A stretch of 64,000 nucleotides of DNA from Nioella aestuarii (GCF_050896395.1 NZ_JBPBBA010000001.1:1-64000); one strand, 5' to 3'. Counted from the stretch's first letter, positions 25,939 through 34,633 are shown. The notes: a model not told the origin generated them from the letters alone. Program-made: numbers and translations.

Positions 25939-26325
25939 TTAGAAATCCTCCCAAATGCAGGAACCGTTCTGCAGACGGTATCCGGCAAAAACCTGCGTGA
26001 CGCCAGGCGCGGGCTGGCCACGTTCCACCCACTCGCTCATCACCTGGATCACGATCTGGTCAGGGGTCTGATCGGCTTCGGCCGCCGCGACAAGCCCCCA
26101 AGTGTCGCAGATCACGCCGGTATCCTCGGCCATATTGTCAGCGCTGATCCGCTCGCCCGCCAGCGACGGGGCCAGAACCTGAAGGATCAACCATGTCTCA
26201 CCGTCAGGCTGAGGTTCCACCAAGGTGCCCGCCAGTTCCACGGCAAGGCCCGAGGGCAGCTCCAGCGCCTCTTCGCGGCAGCCCGCCAATGCGACAAGCG
26301 TCAGGATCACAGCCAGCGCCCTCAT
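25939..26325 (-). CDS. Lipoprotein, DUF6497-like
   Basis: The 128-residue protein has a lipoprotein signal peptide (MRALAVILTLVALAGC, lipobox LAGC, C16). The mature domain (LPSGLAVELAGTLVEPQPDG, ICDTWGL and VFAGYRLQNGSCIWEDF) fits a small Rhodobacteraceae family I recall as DUF6497; the assignment is moderate. Two further cysteines (ICDTW and GSCIW) may pair. The start at 26325 overlaps the stop of the upstream gene by 4 bp (ATGA), so the pair is co-translated. Confidence 0.65.
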   Translation of the reverse strand: MRALAVILTLVALAGCREEALELPSGLAVELAGTLVEPQPDGETWLILQVLAPSLAGERISADNMAEDTGVICDTWGLVAAAEADQTPDQIVIQVMSEWVERGQPAPGVTQVFAGYRLQNGSCIWEDF

Positions 26326-26666
26326 GCCCGACGCCCTGCGAAGGCCGCCCAACGGGCGCGGTTGCGGGGGCAAGCCAGAACACTCGCGATGGTGATTTCG
26401 AGGCCCGCGCGGGGGGCGGGGCCCTCGACCCGCCCGCCCGCACGAAGCCTCAGCCCGTGGTCGTGCTCCTCCACATGAACCACGGGGGAAAAGCCGCGCA
26501 CGTCCCTCAACGCGCGCCACATGTCCTGCCGGACCTGTTGCGCCAGACGCAGCTTTCCCATTTTCTCAAACTCAGAAACCACACCGATATCGAACCGCGC
26601 AGGCAAGTGCCGCGCCAGCGTCAGCGATGTGCCCTCACGCAGAATATGCCAGCGGCGGGCTGTCAT
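26322..26666 (-). CDS. Hypothetical basic protein coupled to the DUF6497-like lipoprotein
   Basis: This is a 114-residue soluble, arginine-rich protein with no recognised family. It has an amphipathic central region (SEFEKMGKLRLAQQVRQDMW), a VVHVEEHDHGLRL segment and a C-terminal CPRNRARWAAFAGRRA. The ATG at 26666 lies 5-8 bases after GGTGGG. It overlaps the lipoprotein gene by 4 bp and follows pccB by ~120 bp on the same strand, so it may be read through from pccB. A role in propionyl-CoA metabolism is only suggested by position. Confidence 0.6.
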   Translation of the reverse strand: MTARRWHILREGTSLTLARHLPARFDIGVVSEFEKMGKLRLAQQVRQDMWRALRDVRGFSPVVHVEEHDHGLRLRAGGRVEGPAPRAGLEITIASVLACPRNRARWAAFAGRRA

Positions 26667-26787
26667 TGCCCACCTGCCCGATGCAAAATGCTGTGCGTGT
26701 CCCTGCGCATATCGGTTCCTTGAATTAGGGTTCCCCCACCCGTGCCGCCGGCCGGACCTGGGCGGGGGATAGACCCGAGAAAGAAGC

Positions 26788-28320
26788 TCAAAGGGGAATG
26801 TTGTCGTGCTTCTTCCACGGATTCTGGAGTTTCTTGCCACGCAGCGAGGCGAAGGCGCGACAGATGCGCTTGCGGGTGCTGCGGGGTTGGATGACCTCGT
26901 CGATGAAGCCGCGTTCCGCCGCCACGAAGGGGTTGGCGAAGCGGTCTTCGTAATCCTTTGTATGGGCCGCGATTTTCTCGGCATCGCCCAGATCGGCGCG
27001 ATGGATGATCTCGGTCGCACCCTTGGCGCCCATCACAGCGATCTCTGCGGTCGGCCAGGCATAGTTAAAGTCACCGCGCAGGTGTTTTGAGGCCATCACG
27101 TCATAGGCCCCGCCATAAGCTTTACGGGTGATCACGGTCACTTTCGGCACCGTCGCTTCGCCATAGGCAAAGAGCAGCTTGGCCCCGTGCTTGATGACGC
27201 CGCCATATTCCTGGCTGGTGCCAGGCAAGAAGCCGGGCACATCGACCAGCGTCAGGATCGGGATCTCGAACGCATCGCAGAAGCGCACGAAGCGCGCCGC
27301 CTTGCGGCTGCTGTCGATATCCAGACAGCCCGCCAGCACCATCGGCTGGTTCGCCACCACGCCCACTGTAGAGCCTTCCAGCCGGATGAACCCGGTCAGG
27401 ATGTTCTTGGCGTAATCTTCCTGGATCTCGTAGAAATCGCCCTCATCCGCCAGTTTGTAGATCAGCTCCTTCATGTCGTAGGGGCTGTTGGGGTTGTCGG
27501 GGATCAGGGTGTCGAGGCTGTCTTCCACCCGCGCCACATCGTCGAAGAAGGGGCGGACCGGGGGCTTTTCGCGATTGTTCAGCGGCAGGAAATCGACCAG
27601 GCGACGCACCTCTGCCATGGCCTCCACATCGTTTTCGAACGCGCCGTCAGCGACCGAGGATTTCTTGGTGTGCGTGGACGCGCCCCCCAGCTCCTCTGCG
27701 GTCACGACCTCGTTCGTCACGGTTTTCACCACGTCGGGGCCGGTCACGAACATGTAGCTGCTGTCTTTCACCATGAAGATGAAATCAGTCATGGCGGGGG
27801 AATAGACGGCACCGCCCGCGCAGGGGCCCATGATGACGCTGATCTGCGGCACCACGCCCGAGGCCATGATATTGCGCTGAAACACCTCGGCATAACCCGC
27901 AAGGCTGTCCACACCCTCTTGAATGCGCGCGCCACCGGAATCGTTGATGCCGATCACGGGTGCGCCGTTCTGCATGGCCATGTCCATGATCTTGCAGATC
28001 TTTTGCGCATGGGTTGCAGAAAGCGATCCACCAAAAACAGTGAAATCCTGGCTGAACACATAGACCATACGGCCATTGATCGTGCCCCATCCTGTCACCA
28101 CACCATCGCCACGCGGCTTGGATTTTTCCATGCCGAAATCGGTGCAGCGATGCGTTTTGAACATGTCAAACTCTTCGAAGGAGTCCTCATCGAGCAAAAG
28201 GTCGATCCGCTCTCGGGCTGTCAGCTTGCCCTTGGCGTGCTGGCTGTCGATGCGTTTCTGACCACCGCCCAAACGGGCCTCTTGGCGAAGGTGGTCCAGT
28301 TCCTGCAGGATATCTTTCAT
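26788..28320 (-). CDS. pccB: Propionyl-CoA carboxylase beta subunit
   Basis: PccB is the carboxyltransferase that moves CO2 from biotin on PccA to propionyl-CoA. The 510-residue protein shows the two crotonase-like halves: GVVTGWGTINGRMVYVFSQD and GGARIQEGVDSLAGY in the first, and LVDVPGFLPGTSQEYGG and VITRKAYGGAYDVMASK in the second, which shape the acyl-CoA and biotin sites. AGAAAGGGG precedes the ATG. The upstream gap carries TTTGCAAA operators for PccR. Confidence 0.96.
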   Translation of the reverse strand: MKDILQELDHLRQEARLGGGQKRIDSQHAKGKLTARERIDLLLDEDSFEEFDMFKTHRCTDFGMEKSKPRGDGVVTGWGTINGRMVYVFSQDFTVFGGSLSATHAQKICKIMDMAMQNGAPVIGINDSGGARIQEGVDSLAGYAEVFQRNIMASGVVPQISVIMGPCAGGAVYSPAMTDFIFMVKDSSYMFVTGPDVVKTVTNEVVTAEELGGASTHTKKSSVADGAFENDVEAMAEVRRLVDFLPLNNREKPPVRPFFDDVARVEDSLDTLIPDNPNSPYDMKELIYKLADEGDFYEIQEDYAKNILTGFIRLEGSTVGVVANQPMVLAGCLDIDSSRKAARFVRFCDAFEIPILTLVDVPGFLPGTSQEYGGVIKHGAKLLFAYGEATVPKVTVITRKAYGGAYDVMASKHLRGDFNYAWPTAEIAVMGAKGATEIIHRADLGDAEKIAAHTKDYEDRFANPFVAAERGFIDEVIQPRSTRKRICRAFASLRGKKLQNPWKKHDNIPL

Positions 28321-28425
28321 AGGGGCCCCTTTCTCCCGTAGCGGAGCGGGAGCGACCCGTCCGACTTTGCGAATTCGAGGGCAACCTACCGAGTCGCAGG
28401 GGAATTGCCAGTGGAATCCCGCATA

Positions 28426-28473
28426 TTTGCAAATCTAGGGAATTTGCTTAGTTTGCAAATGCAAATATGCAAA
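28426..28473. promoter_or_regulatory. PccR (ScfR) operators before pccB
   Basis: Perfect TTTGCAAA palindromes lie at 28426-28433 and 28452-28459, with a near copy TATGCAAA at 28466-28473 and a half site TTTGCTTA at 28443. The same octamer flanks the pccR start, and published work on Rhodobacter sphaeroides PccR reports, as I recall, paired TTTGCAAA binding sites. The sites lie ~105-150 bp before pccB and ~65-110 bp before the divergent MFS gene, so both could respond. Confidence 0.82.
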
Positions 28474-28537
28474 CTGTGCACTGCGTTGTGCGAGATCGCA
28501 CATGGACAAGCGGTTCTTTGCGGCGTTAAGTAAACGG

Positions 28538-29755
28538 ATGAGTTCAGCCCCCGCGGGTCGGTATTTTGATCGATCCACACCCCCTCATATTTCGACCCTG
28601 ATCGCGGCGACAGCGCTCGGCGCGATGTCGATGAATATCTTCCTTCCGACCCTGCCACAGATGGCAGAGTACTATCAGGCCGACTATGCGCTGATGCAGC
28701 GCTCGGTTACGCTCTACCTGATGATTAACGCGATCCTGCAACTGGGGATCGGGCCAATCTCTGACCGCTTCGGACGCCGCCCTGTCCTGCTTGGCAGCTT
28801 CATCTTGTTTTCCCTTGCCACTATCGGCTGCATTTTCGCCCCGACGGCAGAAATCTTCCTTGCCTTCCGCATGGCGCAAGCCGTCGTGGTTGCCGGGCTG
28901 GTGCTTGGCCGTGCGGTGGTGCGTGACATCGTACCGGGGCCGGAAGCCGCCGCGATGATCGGATATGTGACCATGGGCATGGCGCTGGTGCCAATGATCG
29001 GGCCCGTGGTGGGCGGCATCCTTGGTGAAACCTTTGGCTGGCAAGCCAATTTCGTGCTGTTGCTGATTACAGGCATCACTGTGCTGACCATCACCTGGTT
29101 CGACCTTGGTGAAACCGCCCGCGCCACGACCGGCCGCTTCCGCGACCAGATCCGCGAATATCCCGAGCTTTTCACTTCGCGCCGCTTTTGGGGGTATTGC
29201 GGGGCCACGACCTTCGCATCGGGTGCTTTCTTCGCCTATCTGGGCGGCGCACCCTACGTGGGATCCGAGATCTACCATCTCACCCCTTCCCAAGTCGGGT
29301 TCTATTTCGGCGCGCCCGCCCTTGGCTATTTCTGCGGAAATTTCGTTGCGGCGCGGTTGTCCGTGCGCGTCGGGATCAACCGGATGATCCTCTACGGCAC
29401 CATGATCTCAACCGGCGGGCTGCTCATTCCGGTCGCCCTGCACGTCATGGGTCTGGATTCGGCCCAGACCTTCTTTGGCTCGGTCACGCTAGTGGGGCTT
29501 GGCAATGGCATGACCATGGCCAACGGCAATTCCGGCATGTTGTCGGTACGCCCGCATCTGGCGGGATCCGCCTCCGGTGTGGGCGGTGCGGTGATGCTGA
29601 TGGGCGGCGCGGGGCTGGCCGATCTCGCAGGTAACGCTCTTACGGGCAGTGAAACTGCCATGCCGCTGGTCAATATCATGCTGGCCAGCTCTGTCCTCTC
29701 GATCGCAGCCATCGTCTACACCATCCGACGCGAACGCTTCGTCACCCCGGCCTGA
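28538..29755 (+). CDS. Bcr/CflA-type MFS drug-resistance transporter
   Basis: This is a 405-residue, 12-helix major-facilitator exporter. PPHISTLIAATALGAMSMNIFLP begins the first helix, GPISDRFGRRPVLL is the MFS motif A between helices 2 and 3, and GPVVGGILGETFGWQANF matches the DHA1/Bcr motif in helix 5. Substrates may be drugs or metabolites such as sulfonamides or peptides. The start at 28538 matches homologues; an ATG at 28502 would add 12 residues and has no ribosome site. It shares the upstream region with pccB and lies before pccR. Confidence 0.86.
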   Translation: MSSAPAGRYFDRSTPPHISTLIAATALGAMSMNIFLPTLPQMAEYYQADYALMQRSVTLYLMINAILQLGIGPISDRFGRRPVLLGSFILFSLATIGCIFAPTAEIFLAFRMAQAVVVAGLVLGRAVVRDIVPGPEAAAMIGYVTMGMALVPMIGPVVGGILGETFGWQANFVLLLITGITVLTITWFDLGETARATTGRFRDQIREYPELFTSRRFWGYCGATTFASGAFFAYLGGAPYVGSEIYHLTPSQVGFYFGAPALGYFCGNFVAARLSVRVGINRMILYGTMISTGGLLIPVALHVMGLDSAQTFFGSVTLVGLGNGMTMANGNSGMLSVRPHLAGSASGVGGAVMLMGGAGLADLAGNALTGSETAMPLVNIMLASSVLSIAAIVYTIRRERFVTPA

Positions 29756-29771
29756 CCTCTTGCCGGCAGGC

Positions 29772-29799
29772 TTTGCAAAGCCCATAATTACTTTGCAAA
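29772..29799. promoter_or_regulatory. PccR operator pair before pccR
   Basis: Two perfect TTTGCAAA octamers at 29772-29779 and 29792-29799 have centres exactly 20 bp apart, two helical turns. The second ends 10 bp before the pccR ATG, so binding would block transcription or initiation and implies autoregulation. Confidence 0.82.
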
Positions 29800-29809
29800 C
29801 TTGGGGGCG

Positions 29810-31210
29810 ATGATGGCGATCCAGAAACTTTATGCCGGGGCGAAGCTGCGCGAGTTGCGTGGGCGTATGGGCCTGACACAGAAAGAATTTGCCACCAAGC
29901 TCGGCGTCTCGCTGCCCTATCTCAACCAGATGGAAAACAACAACCGGCCCGTATCCTCGACCGTGATGCTCGGGCTGGTGCAGGAATTCGGCTATGACGT
30001 GACCGAACTGGCCTCGGGCGATACTGAGCGGCTGGTTTCCGATATGCGTGAGGCACTGGCCGATCCGGTATTCACCGAAGCAGCGCCGCCCCTGCCCGAC
30101 CTGCGCCTTACGGCGTCAAACGCCCCCGCCCTGGCCCGCGCCTTTCTCGACTTGCATCGCGCCTATCGGCAAACACATGAACGGCTGGCCTCGCTCGACG
30201 AGGCGCTTGGCCGCGAAGGAGCCCGCGTCGCCGCAAGCCCATGGGAAGAGGTGCGCGATTTCTTCCATTACTGTGACAACTATATCGACGCGGTGGACCA
30301 CGCCGCAGAACGGTTTGCTGGAAAGGCGGGCGGAGACCTGGATGCCCATATCCGCGCGGCCTTCGACGATCACGGCATCGCGATCCGATATGCGGATGGA
30401 GAAGGCATCCGTCGGTATGACATGGCGCGCAAGGAGCTGACCCTTTCCCCCCGCACCGCGCCGGAAACGCAACGCTTCCAGCTTCTGCATCAATACGCTC
30501 TGATCGCACAGGACCGGCTGCTGGAGGCGACCTTGGACCTTGCCCGTTTCCAGACCGATACCGCCCGGTCCATCGCCAAGGTTGGAATGGCCAACTATTA
30601 CGCGGGTGCAGTGCTGATGCCCTATGGCCGCTTCATGGAGGCCGCTGCCGAAACACGCCACGATCTGGAACAATTGGCCGTCCGCTTCGGGGCCTCGATC
30701 GAGCAGGTGGCGCATCGCCTTTCTACCCTGCAACGTCCCGGCGCCAAGGGAATCCCCTTCTTTTTTGTACGGGTGGATCAGGCTGGCACGATTACCAAGC
30801 GCCACTCCGCCACGCGGCTCCAGTTCGCAAGGTTCGGTGGCGCATGTCCGCTCTGGAACGTTCATCAGGCGTTCGAGACACCGGGGCGCTTCCTGCGGCA
30901 ACTGGCAGAAACGCCTGATGGTGTGCGCTATCTGTGCTTGGCCCGCGACGTGTCGAAATCCGGCGGCTCCTTCCACGCGCCCACCCGGCGCTTTGCCATC
31001 GGCTTGGGCTGCGAGGTGCAACATGCCGAGGCCGTGGTATACGCCGACGGAATGGATATCGGCACCGCTGCCGCCTATCAGCCGATTGGCATTTCCTGCC
31101 GCATCTGCGAGCGGACGAATTGCCACCAACGGTCTGTCCCGCCACTGGAACGGCAATTGCGCATCGACCCAGATCAGCGCGGCACCTTGCCCTACGAGAT
31201 CGGTCATTGA
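29810..31210 (+). CDS. pccR: Short-chain acyl-CoA regulator PccR (ScfR family)
   Basis: PccR controls propionyl-CoA carboxylase genes in relatives. The 466-residue protein has an N-terminal XRE-type helix-turn-helix (about 8-62; LRELRGRMGLTQKEFATKLG with recognition helix SLPYLNQMENNNR). A middle IrrE-like region follows (FQLLHQYALIAQDRLLEATL). The C-terminal DUF2083-type domain ends in a cysteine cluster CRICERTNCHQRS, characteristic of ScfR proteins. The start ATG at 29810 is followed by a second ATG; either is possible. Its own promoter and pccB carry the matching TTTGCAAA sites. Confidence 0.92.
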   Translation: MMAIQKLYAGAKLRELRGRMGLTQKEFATKLGVSLPYLNQMENNNRPVSSTVMLGLVQEFGYDVTELASGDTERLVSDMREALADPVFTEAAPPLPDLRLTASNAPALARAFLDLHRAYRQTHERLASLDEALGREGARVAASPWEEVRDFFHYCDNYIDAVDHAAERFAGKAGGDLDAHIRAAFDDHGIAIRYADGEGIRRYDMARKELTLSPRTAPETQRFQLLHQYALIAQDRLLEATLDLARFQTDTARSIAKVGMANYYAGAVLMPYGRFMEAAAETRHDLEQLAVRFGASIEQVAHRLSTLQRPGAKGIPFFFVRVDQAGTITKRHSATRLQFARFGGACPLWNVHQAFETPGRFLRQLAETPDGVRYLCLARDVSKSGGSFHAPTRRFAIGLGCEVQHAEAVVYADGMDIGTAAAYQPIGISCRICERTNCHQRSVPPLERQLRIDPDQRGTLPYEIGH

Positions 31211-31266
31211 CGCGCGTAGTGCGACGCCGCCAAATGGGGGAAGCACAGGTTTCGGGAGGATAGGCC

Positions 31267-31737
31267 ATGGAAATACATGCAAGCCGGGTGATCGCGGCGG
31301 ATCGGGCAACGGTCTGGGCGGCGCTGAACTCTGCCGAAGTATTGAAGGAATGCATTCCGGGTTGTGAGGAACTGACCGGCTCCCCCGCCGAAGGCTTTGC
31401 CGCGACCGTCAAGCAAAAGGTTGGCCCGGTGAAAGCCACCTTCAAGGGCGAGGTCACCCTGTCGGATGTCGTCGAAAACGAAAGCTACACGATCACGGGC
31501 GAGGGCAAGGGCGGCGTCGCGGGCTTTGCCAAGGGTGAGGCAAGGGTCAGACTGGAAGGCGCCGAGGGCGGCACTGAACTGTTTTATGACGTCAAAGCCA
31601 AGGTCGGCGGCAAGATCGCGCAGCTTGGCTCTCGCTTGATCGACGGATTCGCCCGCAAGATGGCCGACCAGTTCTTTGAGCGCTTCCAGACCCATGTGGA
31701 AGGCGGGGCAGGACGCGAAGACGCGGCCGAGGCTTAA
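31267..31737 (+). CDS. CoxG-like SRPBCC protein
   Basis: The 156-residue protein is a START/SRPBCC-fold member close to CoxG, the membrane-recruiting accessory protein of carbon-monoxide dehydrogenases. Typical phrases are ADRATVWAALNSAEVLKECI, IPGCEELTGS, GPVKATFKGEVTLSDV, GKGGVAGFAKG and AKVGGKIAQLGSRLIDGF. GGGAGGA precedes the ATG. No coxM, coxS or coxL genes are nearby, so it may serve another molybdenum enzyme or an unrelated lipid-binding role. Confidence 0.82.
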   Translation: MEIHASRVIAADRATVWAALNSAEVLKECIPGCEELTGSPAEGFAATVKQKVGPVKATFKGEVTLSDVVENESYTITGEGKGGVAGFAKGEARVRLEGAEGGTELFYDVKAKVGGKIAQLGSRLIDGFARKMADQFFERFQTHVEGGAGREDAAEA

Positions 31738-31771
31738 CCCCGACCGCGTCCATTTCGTGCTGTAACAGTGC

Positions 31772-32011
31772 TCAGGCCTTGGCCAGCATCGAGGCAATCT
31801 CGTCTTTCAGATGCATCCGCTTCTTGCGCATCTCGACTTCGGCAAGCTCCTCTTTGGGCTCAATCCCCGTCTCGGCGCGGTGCACGGCGCGGTTCACCTC
31901 GTGGTACTCGTCCATCAACTTGGCGAAATGGGCGTTCGAGGTCTTCAGCTCGTGGATCTGCTGAACCTTGTCGGGGAATTCCTCGGCCAGTTCATGTGGG
32001 GTATGGGACAT
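31772..32011 (-). CDS. YdcH-family protein (DUF465)
   Basis: This 79-residue, almost entirely helical protein matches YdcH/DUF465: ELAEEFPDKVQQIHELKTSN, HFAKLMDEYHEVNRAVHRAE and a basic end EMRKKRMHLKDEIASML. These form an antiparallel coiled-coil hairpin in known structures. Function is unknown. The start follows AGGAG at an ideal distance; the longer frame to 32107 is not supported. It faces the CoxG-like gene convergently across ~35 bp. Confidence 0.85.
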   Translation of the reverse strand: MSHTPHELAEEFPDKVQQIHELKTSNAHFAKLMDEYHEVNRAVHRAETGIEPKEELAEVEMRKKRMHLKDEIASMLAKA

Positions 32012-32116
32012 GTCGCGCTCCTCTTTTTGTCGTGTTCCGCAGATAGGGATAGCAGGGCGTGGGAAAGCCCGACCTTGACCGAGGTCAATCCCGCAGGCGG
32101 AATCCAAAAAAAGGGG

Positions 32117-32812
32117 CTACTCGGCAGCTTGACGAAGGCTTCGCCGCCAAGCGGCATCGACCTCTGAGATGGACAAAACAGCGACCTCGCCCGCACGCCC
32201 CGGAACACCAAGCCCACCCGTCCGCGCCAATGCGCCTGGAAAGCCCAATGTACCGATCCCGGCGGCAGCTGCAGCCTGCATGGCAGCGGCGCTATCGACC
32301 ACCGCAAGGGCGACAGAGGGCAGCACGCCAACTTGCGCCAGGGCCAGGTTATAGGCCTCAGGATGCGGGGGCAGATGCATCAGATCATCGCGCAAGATCG
32401 CCACGTCGAAGCCAACACCGCCGCGCGCCCGTGCCGTGGCCTTCAGCAATGCGCGAACAGGTTCCGTGTCTGACCGGCTGACCAGCCCCAGTTTCAGCCC
32501 CCGTCCCGCTGCCGCCTTGACCACTCCTGCCACACCGGGCCGCAAGGGCAGGCCCTCGGCCAGCATCGCTGCGAACAGCCGCGATTGAGACCGCTCTACC
32601 GCCTCGACATTTACCGCGCAGCCAAGTTGCACGGCGTATCGCGCAACCGGAGACCGTTCGCCGCGCGTAGACACCAGGCGCTGATAAGTGTCCCAGGACC
32701 ATTCCCAGTCCAGCCCGTGCGCGCGAAATGCGCTGTTCCAAGCGGCCCGGTCCAGATCGGCACATTCCGATATGGCTCCAATCCCGCCGAATAAGATCGC
32801 TTCCAAGGTCAT
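32117..32812 (-). CDS. HAD-like protein with degenerate catalytic motifs
   Basis: The 231-residue protein has the length and layout of a CbbY-type HAD phosphatase (Rossmann core plus helical cap), but the active site is not normal. Motif I, usually DxDGT, is FGGIGAI (8-14) with no aspartate. Motif II is retained (GLVSRSD). The motif III region reads HLPPHPEAYNLAL, with the expected Lys-Pro lost. Motif IV reads AVVDSAAAMQAAAAAG instead of EDS. It is probably a conserved non-catalytic HAD relative in Rhodobacteraceae rather than a dying gene. The ATG at 32812 is preceded by GGAGG. Confidence 0.75.
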   Translation of the reverse strand: MTLEAILFGGIGAISECADLDRAAWNSAFRAHGLDWEWSWDTYQRLVSTRGERSPVARYAVQLGCAVNVEAVERSQSRLFAAMLAEGLPLRPGVAGVVKAAAGRGLKLGLVSRSDTEPVRALLKATARARGGVGFDVAILRDDLMHLPPHPEAYNLALAQVGVLPSVALAVVDSAAAMQAAAAAGIGTLGFPGALARTGGLGVPGRAGEVAVLSISEVDAAWRRSLRQAAE

Positions 32813-32965
32813 TTGCAATCCTCCACGGGATCAGCAAAAGGGCAGCATGACCAAAGCGGCAAGAGCGCCGGGCAGGAGGTGACCGTCAAGGCGCGGCGTT
32901 GGATCACCGCTAGGCAATCACCGCACCCACTGCCCATTCGGAAAGCAAGAAATGAACGTTAACAA

Positions 32966-33889
32966 TTACAGCTTGGTCTGCGCGACTGCCGGCGTCACCT
33001 GCTTGCGACGCAACATCGCCTCTCGCAGGGTGATGTAGCTGATTGCCGCGATAATCATCGCGCCTCCGATGATCACGAAGATATCGGCGGGCTCGTCAAA
33101 GGCCACCGCGCCAAGCAGCGTTGCCCAGATCAGTTGCAGGAACGTCACCGGCTGTGTCACCGTCAATGGGGCGGCCTTGAAGGCCATGGTCATGGTGAAA
33201 TGCCCCGCCGTTGCGAAACAGGCGACAAGGAACAGCCAGCCCAGTTGTTCCCATGTGGGCGGCACCCATACTGCCCATGCAAAGGGGGCAAGCCCTACCG
33301 TCACAGTCAGCGACAGCATCCCAACAACCACGGCGGGCGAGGTTTCGTCCGCCATGATCTTGGCCACCAGATAGCCAACGGAAAACGCCGCCGCCGTGAA
33401 CAGCATGGCGATATGTCCGGGGCTGATCTCCCGGAACCCCGGACGCAGGATGATCAACGCACCGCAAAAGGCCACCACCACCGCCATGATCCGCCGCATC
33501 GCCAGGCGCTCACCCAAGAGGATGGCTGCCAGGATCGTCACGTAGATCGGGTTGAGGTAGTTCATCGCCGTGACCTCGGCAATCGAGATCTGGGTCATCG
33601 CATAGAACCAGCTGATCACGCCGAACGTATGAACAAACCCACGCAGGGCAAACAGCTTCAGCGCCCGCCGCGACAGATGTGCATTTAAAATGGGCCGGAT
33701 CATCGGCAGCACAAAGACCATCCCAAGCGCATAGCGCAGAAACGCCGATTGCGCAGGCGGCACGGTCGGGCCGACGATCTTCACCACCGCCGTGACGGCG
33801 ACAAAACATGCCCCCGTCACCAACATCCAGAACACCCCCATCACGGGGTTCTGACCTGCGGGACGCTCAGGGGGTGGATTGCTTGCCAT
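32966..33889 (-). CDS. EamA-family (DMT) transporter
   Basis: This 307-residue inner-membrane protein has ten predicted helices in two five-helix repeats, the drug/metabolite transporter fold (for example FWMLVTGACFVAVTAVVKIV at the start and QLIWATLLGAVAFDE in the second repeat). Substrate is unknown; relatives export amino acids or nucleosides. The ATG at 33889 gives a short cytoplasmic lead; the longer frame to 33925 is less likely. It is 45 bp downstream of argO on the same strand and may be co-transcribed. Confidence 0.85.
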   Translation of the reverse strand: MASNPPPERPAGQNPVMGVFWMLVTGACFVAVTAVVKIVGPTVPPAQSAFLRYALGMVFVLPMIRPILNAHLSRRALKLFALRGFVHTFGVISWFYAMTQISIAEVTAMNYLNPIYVTILAAILLGERLAMRRIMAVVVAFCGALIILRPGFREISPGHIAMLFTAAAFSVGYLVAKIMADETSPAVVVGMLSLTVTVGLAPFAWAVWVPPTWEQLGWLFLVACFATAGHFTMTMAFKAAPLTVTQPVTFLQLIWATLLGAVAFDEPADIFVIIGGAMIIAAISYITLREAMLRRKQVTPAVAQTKL

Positions 33890-33934
33890 GTTCAGCAAAG
33901 AACCCCAAAGCGCGGGGAACGGCAAGGCGATACG

Positions 33935-34546
33935 TTACGCCCCCGCCAGAAGTTTCGCGGCAATTGCCCACATCACCATCCCGATCACCCCGTCCAACAC
34001 CTGCCACGCGCGCGGGCGGGCAAAGACCGGGGCCAGAAGTCGTGCACCGAACCCGAGCGAAAAGAAGAAGACAAAGCTGGATGTCACGGCGCCAATCCCG
34101 AACCATCGGGCAGTGTCGCCGTACTGTGTGGCGATAGAGCCGATCAACAAAACCGTATCCAGGTAGACATGCGGGTTCAGCCAGGTCAGCGCAAGGCAAG
34201 TCAGCAAAGCGGCGCGCAGCGATCCGGCCTCCACCTCGGCATCAGCCGCCCGCAGCGCCTCCCCCCCGCGCCACATGGCAATGAAACTGCGCGCGCCATA
34301 CCAGATCAGGAATGCAGCCCCGCCAAAACGCAGAACAGGCGCAACCCAGGGCATCCAGTCGGTGATTGCCGAAAAGCCGCCGACACCAAGCGCGATCAAC
34401 AGCGCATCGGACAGCGCGCAGGTCAGCACCACTGGCAGGACATGCGCGCGCCGCAGACCCTGTCGGAGCACAAAAGCATTCTGCGCCCCTATGGCAAGGA
34501 TCAGGCTGAACCCGAGATAAAACCCGGCGGATGCCGCTTGAAACAT
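33935..34546 (-). CDS. argO: LysE/ArgO-type amino-acid exporter
   Basis: This 203-residue protein has six membrane helices and the LysE-family start GFYLGFSLILAIGAQNAFVL. It also has CALSDALLIALGVGG and the diagnostic ALTWLNPHVYLDTVLLIG. Such proteins export arginine, lysine or toxic analogues. AAGGG precedes the ATG at 34546. The divergent neighbour is an ArgP-type regulator, the normal control partner, which supports the ArgO assignment over other LysE members. Confidence 0.9.
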   Translation of the reverse strand: MFQAASAGFYLGFSLILAIGAQNAFVLRQGLRRAHVLPVVLTCALSDALLIALGVGGFSAITDWMPWVAPVLRFGGAAFLIWYGARSFIAMWRGGEALRAADAEVEAGSLRAALLTCLALTWLNPHVYLDTVLLIGSIATQYGDTARWFGIGAVTSSFVFFFSLGFGARLLAPVFARPRAWQVLDGVIGMVMWAIAAKLLAGA

Positions 34547-34633
34547 GCTGTGCCCTTTTTGCAGATGCCCCCTGCTAGTCTGCAATGGAAATTAGATCGA
34601 CTTAATTATGCTTCTGCGTGATAAGTAATATTT

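Noticed and set aside
25517..26032. 171-codon minus-strand frame upstream of the DUF6497-like gene
   Set aside because: It overlaps the better-supported 48-codon lipoprotein gene in another frame and has no signal or domain.
27187..28341. 384-codon plus-strand frame over pccB
   Set aside because: It is antisense to the well-supported pccB, is His/Asp-rich and has no recognisable domain.
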